A stretch of 59,100 nt of DNA, from the NCBI GenBank assembly GCA_023404095.1, contig JAEYDD010000014.1, positions 1-59,100 of the forward strand, written 5' to 3'. The stretch's first letter is position 1; every line of letters begins with the position of its first letter. Of this stretch, positions 1 through 8,732 are shown piece by piece. This DNA is from Pseudomonadota bacterium (GTDB taxonomy: Bacteria; Pseudomonadota; Alphaproteobacteria; Rhizobiales; Rhizobiaceae). The position numbers were made by a program, and so were the translations under genes. Below the pieces are notes generated by a model, which was given only the letters and a program-made list of their open reading frames with translations, was not told the origin of the DNA and ran no database searches.

Positions 1-238
1 GCTCGGACCATCAACCCGCGACGTGATGCGGTGCTGCGCAGCCGAAATGGCTCCGCACCGCAACTCGCCGCTACCGCCCCAAGTGTTGCAACCCAAAACC
101 GCTGGAGCGAACTCAAAACTGGATAAAGCTTGCGGGCAAGGTCAACGGCCTTGGCGACCGTCGATCGGATTTTTTTGTTCTCACCACTTGCTACATGCTC
201 GGCCGACAGCTCTCATTGATGGAGGACGGGAGACACCA

Positions 239-1771
239 ATGACTGGGTTGCAGGCCATCAATCGCAAGGGGACATCGGCATCGCGCTGGCGGAGCAACGA
301 CGCCTATATTCCTGTGGTCGGCGACAACCACCCTGTTGAGCCTAAGAAACGGAAACCCAGGAAGGCCGGCTACGGAAAGCTCGGCACGATGTACGAAGGC
401 TTCTTCAAAGATGAAGAGACCGGGCAGATCGTACCAGGGCAATGGGCTTGGCAACTGCGAAGGCAAAACATCATTCGCGGTTTTCAGCGTCGAGGCATCC
501 AGGCTCACGACTTCGACAAGGAGGCGGTCTACTCGAACGAGAGGACGTCGCCTCGTGTGGAAATTCCAGCTGTTGTCGTCGAGACGATGCGCGTTGAAAA
601 CAACGGCCGTTCCGACGGAAAACAGATATCCTCGCAGGACCTGTGCATCTTCTGGAGGCTGTTCGCGCATGCCAAACTGAACGGTATCGCGTCCGAAAAC
701 CATTCGATTTCCATGGCTGCGCTGAAAGCGTTTCTGGACGTCGCCGATGGAAAGCGGATCGTTAGGTCTTTGGAAAAGCTTTCATCGACCAGGATGTCGC
801 TCCATCTCAACCAGCCAGGTTTTTACGGCCGCAAGGCAATGTTCATGATCGAGGAAGTCGAGATCGACGGCGACGTTGTGAGGTTCCGTCTGGCCGACGC
901 TCTCCTAGCGGCTGTTTTGCAGAGCCGCGGATACGCGTTCGTCGATATCAACGCGCTGCCGCGCTTCCAATTGAAATACACGATCCCGCTCTATATCCGC
1001 TTGTGCCACAAGGCTGGTCAGCACTGGGCCAAACGGCAAGGCCTCAACCTTTCCCGCGCTCAGTTCCGTGATCTCGTGGGGATGCCCGCTGCAACGAAGG
1101 CGAGGGCCCTTGAAACCGTTCTCGCGACCGTCCGTGACGATCTCCTTGCAATCTCCGGTAAGCGCCGGCGGTTCGCCATCGAATTCGACCTCCCGACCGA
1201 GGAAGGCTTCGACGCGCGCTTCACCATTGCAGCCGGTGACGTCTTGAAGCGCCTCAAGGAAGTGCGTCGAGAGAGGGTTTCCGGCAAGGCTTCAGCGGAG
1301 CTGAATAAACTGTACGCGCAGAGGGCTTTGCGGATCGACGACAAGTACTGGCCCGCTCGAAAGCGGCTGCAGCAGGCGGCAACCTTGGTTGGCGCGTCGA
1401 TCTACGGTGTTGCCGATAAATGGCGTACCGACGTCTGGGGCGTCTTGAACAACGCCGCCGACGTCGTTGGTATCTCAGCACCTGCGTTCCAGGCCATCAT
1501 TAATGAAAATGGCATTGACGACGCGTTCGAGTACTGGCTGGACCGAAAGGACTTCGGTGTCATGGTCGCATCGAACCTGAAGCGGCCCGCAGCTATCGCC
1601 GACGTCGGTATCGCGACAGAGCGCATCAGGAAACCGGCTGCCAAAGCTGCGATCTCTTTGATTGACATCGACGATCTCAGTCGCAATCACGGTGTCGTCG
1701 TCGGCGACGATCCGCTGCCGCCGGCGCCTGAGACGTTCGCCGAGGTCGACGACGACGAGATCGACTTCTGA
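239..1771 (+). CDS. Plasmid-type replication initiator protein (RepA/Rep_3-like)
   Basis: A 510-residue protein read from ATG 239, chosen because GGAGGACGGGAG lies just upstream; the frame stays open back to position 23 but has no better start. A basic N-terminus (KKRKPRK near residue 40) precedes a central part, about residues 110-340, with alternating helices and strands like the winged-helix initiators of small plasmids (motif ALPRFQLKYTIPLYIRL near residue 245). Such proteins bind iterons and open the origin. No repABC partition genes are visible, so it is not a RepC by context. The next gene is an AAA+ protein about 200 bp downstream in the same direction. The family call rests on overall pattern only; it could be a replication protein of an integrative element. 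It appears intact although its neighbours are decayed. Confidence 0.6.
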   Translation: MTGLQAINRKGTSASRWRSNDAYIPVVGDNHPVEPKKRKPRKAGYGKLGTMYEGFFKDEETGQIVPGQWAWQLRRQNIIRGFQRRGIQAHDFDKEAVYSNERTSPRVEIPAVVVETMRVENNGRSDGKQISSQDLCIFWRLFAHAKLNGIASENHSISMAALKAFLDVADGKRIVRSLEKLSSTRMSLHLNQPGFYGRKAMFMIEEVEIDGDVVRFRLADALLAAVLQSRGYAFVDINALPRFQLKYTIPLYIRLCHKAGQHWAKRQGLNLSRAQFRDLVGMPAATKARALETVLATVRDDLLAISGKRRRFAIEFDLPTEEGFDARFTIAAGDVLKRLKEVRRERVSGKASAELNKLYAQRALRIDDKYWPARKRLQQAATLVGASIYGVADKWRTDVWGVLNNAADVVGISAPAFQAIINENGIDDAFEYWLDRKDFGVMVASNLKRPAAIADVGIATERIRKPAAKAAISLIDIDDLSRNHGVVVGDDPLPPAPETFAEVDDDEIDF

Positions 1772-1978
1772 CGATCGCATCGCATTAACCCTGCGATCAC
1801 GTTGGCGAATGGCGGCGCCAGAATTCCCGGATTCCGCGTTGACATAGAAAATTTCACGCGGCATGGTTGCGTTCAATCGAACTGGAGCCGAGCATGAACA
1901 CACTGCGGATATCCCGAGCAGCTGCCTGAACCCCACCCCGGGGATCAACCTGTTCGCATGTCCGCAGGAGAGTTCCTC

Positions 1979-3607
1979 ATGGCCCGTATCGACTTCGAGC
2001 GCCTCGTCGCCAAGCTTCACGTTGACCGCATTCTTGATGGTCTCGGCTTCCAGCCAACTGGCATTCACGTCATCATCGCGCCCGAGACGTCCATTTCGAA
2101 CATCTGGCAAGATGCCGCGGCGCTCGCAGTCCGGGACATCCGGAATTTCAGGCAGGGACGCGCGAAGGCGTCTGAAAGCCCCGAAATTATGGACTTCCCG
2201 TTCCAGCCGATGGAGCCGGCGGAAACCGGCTACGATGTCGATACAGCACTTATGCGCCACAACATGGGCATTGAGAGCGGGATCGACGATGCCTCTTGCA
2301 CTCTCATCATCGCGGACGGTTCGGATGCCGAGCATCCTTCGGTGCCGCTTGCTGACTCGGTCATTCGCCCCAAGCTGGACGTCGATCTTGTGATCCTTGC
2401 AGCGGCTCAATGCGGCCGACAGATCACGGTTGACGAAGCAATCCTGCTTTCGGAGATGCCGTGGCGCCGCCGCCGCATCGCCATTTCCGCTGCCCGTCCG
2501 ATCTCGGAGACTCATCGATTGCATCTGGAAGCCGTAGCCGCCGAAGAACAGCGGAAGGCCGAGGAGGAAAAGGCAAGTCAGAAACAGTTCCAGCGCAACG
2601 TTCCCGATGTTCTGTCGCTCGCCGATATGCACGGTTACGGTGACGCGCAGCTGTGGGGCCTCGAACTGGCCCGGGATATCGAAGATTGGCGGAATGGCAC
2701 CATCGGCTGGAGCGACGTCGACAACGGCGTCTTGCTCTCCGGCCCGCCCGGGTGCGGAAAGACCACGTTCGCGGCGGCTTTGGCGAAGACGCTGGACGCG
2801 CACTTGGTAATCGGCAGCTATTGGGCTTGGATCGCCGCGGGAGATGGACACCAAGGCGATCTCATCAAATCCATGCGGAAGGCATTTGACGAAGCGCGAA
2901 AGCATGCGCCAGCGGTCATTCTGATTGATGAGATCGACAATTTCGTCGCCCGTGGATCGATTGGTCACGCCCGGTCGGATGAATGGATGCGCGGCGTCGT
3001 CAACGCTCTCCTTGAGTGCCTGGACGGCGCAATCGAACGAGAGGGCGTGATTGTCGTTGGGGCGACGAACGATCCGTCGGGAATCGACATGGCACTCCGC
3101 CGCCCAGGACGACTTGATCGGCATATCTGCGTTCCGATGCCTGACGCCGTCGGCCGACAGGCGATCTTGCGCCAGCACCTCGGCGTCGGGGAAGACTTCC
3201 CGCTGGGTCTCTTCAACCGGAAGACTCAGGGTATGTCGGGCGCTGATCTCGAGCGCTTAGCTCGCGACGCCCGCCGGCTTGCTCGCCGCGAGTGCCAGGG
3301 ATTGCGGCCTCGTCATATCGCCGCCGCACTTCCGCGCCGAGAACGCCGTTCGGACGATGACATCCGTCACATCGCGGTACATGAAATTGGTCATGCCGTC
3401 GTCGCGGCCGCACTTGGGACGACGGTGCATGAAGTCTTCGTAAGCCGAGACCGCGATCCTGAAGCGGAGATGAGGTCGCCGGGGCGGCGGCTGTGCGGCC
3501 GCGTGCTGGCCATCGCGACTATCAATGGTATGTCGACCGTGTGGCGCACCTCCTTGGAGGCCTGGCAGCGGAGAGGCTGGTCTACGGCAGCCATGCTGTC
3601 GGTGTAG
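1979..3607 (+). CDS. AAA+ ATPase with FtsH-like (M41) C-terminus, frameshifted
   Basis: Start ATG 1979 is preferred over 1958 because CAGGAGAG sits 8 bases upstream. Residues 1-250 are a specific N-terminal region. The AAA+ core follows: Walker A GPPGCGKTT near residue 255, Walker B VILIDEID near 313, and the arginine-finger stretch RRPGRLDRH near 375. Then comes a small C-terminal lid and the zinc-protease signature HEIGH near residue 468, as in FtsH/peptidase M41. After about residue 495 the reading no longer looks like M41 and stops at 3607, while the missing protease part continues in the next frame (3466-3780). The ATPase should fold, but the protease domain is cut. Such proteins remodel or degrade substrates using ATP. 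Unlike FtsH, no N-terminal membrane helices are evident, so a cytosolic role is inferred. Confidence 0.7.
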   Translation: MARIDFERLVAKLHVDRILDGLGFQPTGIHVIIAPETSISNIWQDAAALAVRDIRNFRQGRAKASESPEIMDFPFQPMEPAETGYDVDTALMRHNMGIESGIDDASCTLIIADGSDAEHPSVPLADSVIRPKLDVDLVILAAAQCGRQITVDEAILLSEMPWRRRRIAISAARPISETHRLHLEAVAAEEQRKAEEEKASQKQFQRNVPDVLSLADMHGYGDAQLWGLELARDIEDWRNGTIGWSDVDNGVLLSGPPGCGKTTFAAALAKTLDAHLVIGSYWAWIAAGDGHQGDLIKSMRKAFDEARKHAPAVILIDEIDNFVARGSIGHARSDEWMRGVVNALLECLDGAIEREGVIVVGATNDPSGIDMALRRPGRLDRHICVPMPDAVGRQAILRQHLGVGEDFPLGLFNRKTQGMSGADLERLARDARRLARRECQGLRPRHIAAALPRRERRSDDDIRHIAVHEIGHAVVAAALGTTVHEVFVSRDRDPEAEMRSPGRRLCGRVLAIATINGMSTVWRTSLEAWQRRGWSTAAMLSV

Positions 3608-3780
3608 TCGCCGACCTGTCCGAGGCGACGATTCTGGCGACTTATGTCCTCTTGAGCGTCGGGATGGGGCAAACGCTTGGGTCTGACGGACACCGCGATC
3701 CGCAGTCGATGGTCCAGTCGCGCCAATTCGACCCGGCTCTCCGCCGGCGCGTTGAGGAAGTGCTTACTGGGCGGCACTGC
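3466..3780 (+). pseudogene. Frameshifted remainder of the M41 peptidase domain
   Basis: The frame one base behind the AAA+ gene reads DEVAGAAAVRPRAGHRDYQW, then VAHLLGGLAAERLVYGS and DLSEATILATYVLLSVGMG. These match the second half of the FtsH protease domain, where a GGRAAEELVFG-like segment is followed by helices carrying the third zinc ligand (here the acidic DLSEAT segment). Joining it to the upstream HEIGH would need a one-base deletion around 3466-3475. The likeness fades near 3770, where another frame takes over. This is either a decayed gene or a sequence error; the further defects downstream favour decay. Confidence 0.65.
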
Positions 3781-4004
3781 CGGAGCATGCGCTCCGCACC
3801 CGCGATGGCGGCCGCGATGTCTACATGTCGCACTACGCCGCCAGGGTATGGCCGAGTCAGCAACACGGCGCTGTGCATTTCTAGGGACACTCCCACGGAA
3901 GGCTCCCCGGGCACGGGCTGTCGAGGGACGTCGGCGTCGATCTGCCCGACGTCGCCTTCACGCCGAGGACATTTGAGGAACTGACGAGGGGGATGATCGA
4001 ATGA
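3762..4004 (+). pseudogene. C-terminal remnant of a calcineurin-like metallophosphoesterase
   Basis: In the third frame the sequence reads RDVYMSHYAARVW, then HGAVHF, a TAG stop at 3882-3884, then GHSHGRLPGHG and RDVGVDLPDVAFTP, ending with TGA at 4002-4004. This is the usual tail of small metallophosphoesterases, where a histidine metal ligand precedes a Y/F-GHSHG metal-binding motif and a DVGVD segment. The TAG lies exactly where Tyr (TAC) is expected, so one substitution made the nonsense codon. The N-terminal half with the D-x-H and GNHD motifs is missing; the fragment is fused directly to the M41 remnant. A deletion joining two genes is the simplest reading. Confidence 0.65.
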
Positions 4005-4130
4005 CGGCCGACGAACTCAATGAGATTTACGGAGCTGTCATCTCTCCCGATGCACGCGTGTTTGTTCCGGAAGTGTGCCGACAACAGGCATTGCAATCCG
4101 TGCCGGGAGTGGTTGGCCGAGGCGGCCTGA
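4001..4130 (+). pseudogene. Small Cys-rich ORF with a +1 frameshift
   Basis: ATG 4001 overlaps the phosphoesterase stop (ATGA), so the two were once translationally coupled. The first frame reads MTADELNEIYGAVISPDARV up to PEVC and then loses sense. Skipping one base near 4079 gives DNRHCNPCREWLAEAA and a stop at 4128-4130. HCNPC together with the upstream Cys looks like a small zinc-binding module. I do not recognise the family. Without the shift the frame ends at 4141 as a 46-residue product. Confidence 0.45.
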
Positions 4131-4262
4131 CCCTCATCTGACCCCGGTCAAAGCCAGACCTGATGATCCCGCTCGTGTGGTCTGCAATTCTTGTGGAGAT
4201 GTCAGCATTTTTTCCTGCTGACCCTATGCTGACCCTGACCCGTTCAGACCTCGCAGGGTCAG
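4127..4262. repeat. Cluster of CTGACCC heptamers next to tRNA-Lys
   Basis: CTGACCC occurs at 4127, 4138, 4218, 4229 and 4235 on the plus strand and as its complement at 4256. All lie within about 135 bases left of the 3' end of tRNA-Lys. The spacing (11, 80, 11, 6) suggests paired protein-binding sites, for example integrase or excisionase arm sites, or residual iterons. No gene occupies 4142-4304. Confidence 0.5.
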
Positions 4263-4304
4263 GTCGTTCCATCTTGTTAAATCATTGAAAAATATGGTGG
4301 TAGG

Positions 4305-4380
4305 TGGTGAGCGCGCAGGGATTCGAACCCTGGACCTACTGATTAAAAGTCAGTTGCTCTACCGGCTGAGCTACGCGCTC
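4305..4380 (-). tRNA. tRNA-Lys (anticodon UUU)
   Basis: Read on the minus strand, GAGCGCG (4380-4374) pairs with CGCGCTC (4315-4309). The D-arm AGCTCAGCCGGTAGAGC, the anticodon loop CTTTTAA with TTT, and the T-arm GGTTCGAATCC are all present, and CCA is encoded at 4307-4305. The gene is complete. Its 3' end faces the decaying element on the left, the usual geometry for an intact target tRNA beside an integrated element. Confidence 0.96.
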
Positions 4381-4632
4381 CCGAAAGCGGGTCGTTGCCC
4401 GACGGAAGTGCGCGGACATATAGCAGGCGAACTTTTCCGGTCAACCCATAAAATTGCCGTGTCTGCGGCAGGTTTGCTGCATTTCGCCGCGTTGAACAAA
4501 TCGTGCTTGGCGCGCAGGCACTCGTGCGGCTAAGGAAGCGCTGGAATTTCGATCGGCCGTGGCGCCGCAATCGAGCGGTGGCTGGTTCCAGCCGGCCGGA
4601 TTTCCTGAAAATGTGGTCGGGGTTTCCCCGGG

Positions 4633-5406
4633 ATGCATCGTTTCGCGGAGAGCGTGTTGTCGATCGCCGAAATATCCCTGCTGAGCGCGCTTCTGGCGGG
4701 AACGCTGTCGTTCCTGTCGCCGTGCGTGCTGCCGCTTGTGCCGCCCTATCTCTGCTATATGGCCGGCATCTCGGTGGAGCAGTTCAAGGACGGCACTGTC
4801 GCCAAGGATGACGGTCGTGCGCGCCGGGCGGTCTTGCTCGCGGCGCTGTTCTTCACGCTGGGCTTTGCCACCGTCTTCGTTGCGCTCGGCGCAGGCGCCT
4901 CGACGATCGGCATGGTGCTCAGGCGACACCTGGACATACTGGCGCAGGTCGGGGGCGTCATCATCATCTTGATGGGCCTGCATTTCCTCGGGCTGCTGCG
5001 GATAGGCCTCTTTGCACGTGAGGCCCGCTTTCAGGGCGGGGGAAGGCCTGCGACGCTATCTGGCGCCTATATCATGGGGCTCGCCTTCGCCTTCGGCTGG
5101 ACGCCCTGCATCGGTCCTGTGCTCGGCGCGATTCTCGGCGTCGCCGCGTCGCGCGAAACGGTCGGCGACGGTGCCTTCCTTCTTGCGATCTATTCGCTCG
5201 GGCTTGCCGTTCCCTTCTGGATCGCGGCAGCGTTTTCCGGCGCGTTCATGCGCTTCCTGATGCGTTTTCGCAGGCATCTCGGCACCGTCGAGCGCCTGAT
5301 GGGGGGCCTCCTCGTGCTGACCGGATTGGCCTTCATGTTCGGCTATGTCAGCTCGATTGCGATCTGGTTCCAGCAGACTTTTCCGATCCTGTCGCAGATC
5401 GGCTGA
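4633..5406 (+). CDS. ccdA: Cytochrome c biogenesis protein CcdA
   Basis: A 257-residue polytopic membrane protein of the CcdA/DsbD transmembrane family. It passes reducing equivalents from cytoplasmic thioredoxin across the inner membrane to periplasmic proteins that keep apocytochrome c reduced. Both signature cysteines are present in LSPCVLPLVPPY (Cys31) and GWTPCIGPVLG (Cys159), each in the middle of a membrane helix beside prolines, and six or so hydrophobic segments can be counted. The length is normal. ATG 4633 has only a weak ribosome site; a TTG/GTG a few codons later is possible. It stands alone, with about 190 bp to the next gene. Confidence 0.93.
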   Translation: MHRFAESVLSIAEISLLSALLAGTLSFLSPCVLPLVPPYLCYMAGISVEQFKDGTVAKDDGRARRAVLLAALFFTLGFATVFVALGAGASTIGMVLRRHLDILAQVGGVIIILMGLHFLGLLRIGLFAREARFQGGGRPATLSGAYIMGLAFAFGWTPCIGPVLGAILGVAASRETVGDGAFLLAIYSLGLAVPFWIAAAFSGAFMRFLMRFRRHLGTVERLMGGLLVLTGLAFMFGYVSSIAIWFQQTFPILSQIG

Positions 5407-5594
5407 CCGGCTTCGGGTTGAGAGATTTCTGGCTGACGAGATTGGGCCTCACAGGGCCTGATGAGCTTTGGGCTGACAAGCGTGGGCCGGGCAAACCTGG
5501 GTCGACAATCTTGGCGCGCGCTGTTCCGTACCGGTGCGACTTGCGCTACAGCCGAAGGGCAGGCGCAGTTAAGCAGCAGGAATAGACAGGTCGC

Positions 5595-6557
5595 ATGGCG
5601 GAAATTACGGGACTGGTGCTGCCGTTCTTCGGCATGATCCTGCTGGGCTATCTGGCTGCGAGGGCGACGCGCCAGCCGGCAGAGGCGCTGGGCTGGCTCA
5701 ACACCTTCATCATCTACATCGCCTTGCCGGCGCTGTTCTTCAAGCTCGTCTCCCGGACACCGATTGAGCAGCTGACGCGCGTCGATTTCATTCTCGCCAA
5801 TGTCAGCGCCACCTATCTGGTGTTCGGGCTGATCTTCGCGATCGGCCTTTTCCTTCGACGCGCGAACGTGGCCGAGGCGACCATGCAGGGCCTTGCCGCC
5901 GCTTATGGCAACATCGGCTATATGGGGCCGGGACTCGCCATTCTGGCACTCGGCGAGCGGGCGGCGGTGCCGGTCGCGCTCGTTTTCTGCTTCGAGAACA
6001 TGATGCACTTCATGATCGCGCCGGCGCTGATGTCGATTTCCGGCGGGGAGAAGCGGCCTGTCGCTGCGATTGCGGCCGACGTGGCGCGCAGGATCCTGAC
6101 CCATCCCTTCATCATCGCGACGGCTGTCGGATTCCTCGCCGCATTCTGCTCCTTCCAGCCACCGCTGCCGTTGCAAAGGCTGATCGACTATCTCGCCCAG
6201 GCCGCAGCACCCTGCGCGCTTTTCGCCATGGGGGTGACGCTTGCGCTCAGGCCGCTGAAGCGCGTGCCTGTCGAGGTCGCCTACATCGTGCCGGCGAAAC
6301 TCATCCTTCTACCGCTCACCATGTACCTGATGCTCGGTCTCGCGGGGAACTTCGATCCTGTCTGGGTGCAGGCCGCCGTTCTGCTCGCGGCATTGCCGAC
6401 CGCAACCAACGTCTTCGTCATCGGCCAGCAATACGGCGTCTGGCAGGAGCGTGCCTCCGCGACGATCCTCATCACGACGGTCCTCTCCGTTGCTACCGTC
6501 ACCGGCCTTCTCTATCTGGTGATGTCAGGCCTTCTTCCGGGCGACCCGTTCCCGTAA
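5595..6557 (+). CDS. AEC family (auxin efflux carrier-type) transporter
   Basis: 320 residues with about ten hydrophobic segments in two five-helix halves, typical of the AEC/Mem_trans permease family that exports or exchanges small organic acids in bacteria. The N-terminus (LPFFGMILLGYLAAR) and the central GNIGYMGPGLAILALGE, where the first half ends with a conserved Asn-Gly-rich turn, match the family. The substrate cannot be read from sequence. Its 3' end overlaps the converging FAD hydroxylase gene by 33 bp, so the two transcripts run into each other. Confidence 0.88.
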   Translation: MAEITGLVLPFFGMILLGYLAARATRQPAEALGWLNTFIIYIALPALFFKLVSRTPIEQLTRVDFILANVSATYLVFGLIFAIGLFLRRANVAEATMQGLAAAYGNIGYMGPGLAILALGERAAVPVALVFCFENMMHFMIAPALMSISGGEKRPVAAIAADVARRILTHPFIIATAVGFLAAFCSFQPPLPLQRLIDYLAQAAAPCALFAMGVTLALRPLKRVPVEVAYIVPAKLILLPLTMYLMLGLAGNFDPVWVQAAVLLAALPTATNVFVIGQQYGVWQERASATILITTVLSVATVTGLLYLVMSGLLPGDPFP

Positions 6558-7730
6558 ACCGCTGCGCAGCGCCTTCCAGGATCCGCCGGGCTCCAAGCCC
6601 TCGCGCATGACGACGCTGCGCAGGGGCCCGATCGCCGAGAGCAGGTGCAGGCCGGTGGTGCGCAGGATCTGCACCGGCAGGAAGCCGGAGAGCAACGAGC
6701 GGTTGAGGAGATCCACGCTGACGGTGCGGCTCTGGATATCAGTTCGCCGGCGACGGTCGAACGCGTCGCCGATCACAGCTGCCGTCTGCCCGGGGTCGCG
6801 CAGGAGGTCGCGCAGCACCATGACGTCGCGAAGACTGAGGTTGAGGCCCTGTGCGCCGATGGGCGGGAACGCGTGCGCCGCTTCGCCGAGAAGCACGATG
6901 CGACCTTTGCCGAATCGCTCTGCCTGCATGCCGGACAGCGGAAAGCACTGGGGCGGCGCCTCGACCGTGACCTTGCCCAGCAGCGACTGCATCCGCTCCT
7001 CGATGGCGCGGCTCAGCGCTTCCAGCGGCAGGTCGCGCATGGCTTCCGCCTCCTTCGGCGATAGCACCCAGACGAGGCTGGAGCGGCGGCCGGGCAGGGG
7101 CACCTGCGTGAAGGGGCCGTGCTCTGTATGGAACTCGGTGGATGTGTTGGCGTGCGGCAGGGTGTGGCCGAAGTTCAGCACGAGGGCGGTCTGCGGATAG
7201 GTCCAGGTGCGCACCGAAATCCCGCTCTGGCGGCGCACTTCCGATTGCCGGCCATCCGCACCCACCACGAGCCCGGCCCGGATCGTGCGCCCGTCGTCGA
7301 GATAGAGGTCGACCTCATCGTCTGCGGCGGTGAGGCGATCAAGCTTGTTGCGGAAGCGGATGATCGCCTCGCAGGCTGCGATCCGGCGCTCCAGGCCTTC
7401 AAGGAAGGGGGCGTTGGGAATGTTGTAGCCGAAAGCCGCCAGATCGACTTCGCTGGACCGAAAGCTCACCGGCGGCGCGCGAAACAGGCGCGTGGTGCCG
7501 TCGAGGATACGCATGGTCTCAAGCGGCGCTGCGACGCCGGCGATCTCTTCCCAGAGGCCGAGTTCGCGCACGAAATCGATCGATTGCGCCATCAGCGCGG
7601 TCGTCCGCCCGTCCTGCGAACGCGCCGGCGGGGCCACAAGCGCCACGCGCCTGCCCGAATCGGCCAGCGCAAGAGCGGCCAGATTGCCGGCCAGTCCGGC
7701 TCCAACGATAGCGATATCAAAGGCTTCCAT
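6525..7730 (-). CDS. UbiH/UbiF-family FAD-dependent hydroxylase
   Basis: 401 residues counted from ATG 7730; the frame continues upstream but the Rossmann motif starts here (DIAIVGAGLAGN at residues 5-16, a GxGxxG site). Further FAD motifs are VGADGRQSEVR and GEAAHAFPPIGAQGLNL. In the second, the usual Asp of GDAAH is Glu, a mild deviation. These flavoproteins hydroxylate the ubiquinone ring or related aromatics using NADPH and O2. The family is certain; whether this acts in ubiquinone synthesis is inferred from the usual rhizobial annotation. It converges on the AEC gene and diverges from pcs. Confidence 0.87.
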   Translation of the reverse strand: MEAFDIAIVGAGLAGNLAALALADSGRRVALVAPPARSQDGRTTALMAQSIDFVRELGLWEEIAGVAAPLETMRILDGTTRLFRAPPVSFRSSEVDLAAFGYNIPNAPFLEGLERRIAACEAIIRFRNKLDRLTAADDEVDLYLDDGRTIRAGLVVGADGRQSEVRRQSGISVRTWTYPQTALVLNFGHTLPHANTSTEFHTEHGPFTQVPLPGRRSSLVWVLSPKEAEAMRDLPLEALSRAIEERMQSLLGKVTVEAPPQCFPLSGMQAERFGKGRIVLLGEAAHAFPPIGAQGLNLSLRDVMVLRDLLRDPGQTAAVIGDAFDRRRRTDIQSRTVSVDLLNRSLLSGFLPVQILRTTGLHLLSAIGPLRSVVMREGLEPGGSWKALRSGLRERVARKKA

Positions 7731-7991
7731 ATGCAATTCTTCTTTCACGACATGCTTACCCACAGAAATGCCGAAGCGGGGTGAATGCCAAACTACGCCC
7801 GGATTCGGGCAAAATCCATGGGTTGAAGCGTCGCGGTGCGGTCGTGCAGTCCGGTCCGCCCAGGTCGCGGCCGGATTTCCACTGGCAGCGACGACCAATC
7901 AGTGCATATTACGGGGGCAGAAGCGCGCGACGTCAGCAATAAAGACCGTATGGCGCAGGGCCGGGGCGCATCGGACGAATAAAGGCAGGCG

Positions 7992-8717
7992 ATGAAGTTC
8001 TTCAATTACAGACGCGTACCCTATGCCGAAATTCGCGCCTTCTCCGTGCATATTCTCACTGCGTCCGGTTCCTTCCTGGCTTTCCTCGGCGTCGTTGCTG
8101 CCGCCGAGCACCGTTTCGTCGATATGTTCTGGTGGCTGGGCCTGGCGCTGGCCGTCGACGGCATCGACGGGCCGATCGCGCGCAAGGTGCGGGTCAAGGA
8201 AGTGCTGCCGAACTGGTCGGGCGACACGCTCGACAACGTGATCGACTACGTGACCTACGTGCTGCTGCCGGCGTTTGCGCTCTATCAGAGCGGCATGATC
8301 GGGGAACCCTGGTCCTTCGTCGCTGCCGGTGCCATCGTGGTGTCGAGCGCCATCTATTATGCCGACATGGGGATGAAGACCGAGGAGTACTTCTTTTCCG
8401 GCTTTCCGGTCGTCTGGAACATGGTCGTCTTCACGCTGTTTGTCATCAAGGCGAGCGAAATGACGGCCTCGATCGTGGTGTTCGTGTCGGTGTTGCTCAC
8501 CTTCATGCCGATAAACTTCCTGCACCCCGTCCGCGTCAAGCGGCTGAGGACTGTGAACCTCGCGGTGTTCTTCCTCTGGGCCGCACTCGGCGGTTATGCA
8601 TTGCTGCTGCATTTCGAGACGCCGCAATGGGTGGTGCTGGGTGTGGTCGGCACGGGGCTCTACCTCTATCTCATCGGCGCGGTCCTGCAGTTCTTCCCGC
8701 GCCTTGGAAAACAGTGA
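7992..8717 (+). CDS. pcs: Phosphatidylcholine synthase
   Basis: 241 residues, the usual length. Pcs condenses CDP-diacylglycerol with choline to give phosphatidylcholine at the inner membrane, a route typical of rhizobia and other host-associated bacteria. The CDP-alcohol phosphotransferase motif is clear in its Pcs form: D59-G-x2-A-R64, then G77-x3-D81-x3-D85 (longer central gap than in other family members). About eight hydrophobic segments follow. ATG 7992 has AGGCAG upstream. The quinone reductase gene follows after 15 bp, so they are probably cotranscribed. Confidence 0.95.
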   Translation: MKFFNYRRVPYAEIRAFSVHILTASGSFLAFLGVVAAAEHRFVDMFWWLGLALAVDGIDGPIARKVRVKEVLPNWSGDTLDNVIDYVTYVLLPAFALYQSGMIGEPWSFVAAGAIVVSSAIYYADMGMKTEEYFFSGFPVVWNMVVFTLFVIKASEMTASIVVFVSVLLTFMPINFLHPVRVKRLRTVNLAVFFLWAALGGYALLLHFETPQWVVLGVVGTGLYLYLIGAVLQFFPRLGKQ

Positions 8718-8732
8718 GTCCAGGAGAATTTC

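Noticed and set aside
1475..3178. Long minus-strand open frame (567 codons) opposite the AAA+ gene
   Set aside because: Antisense to a gene with clear Walker motifs; no ribosome site and no family-like sequence. A product of GC-rich third positions.
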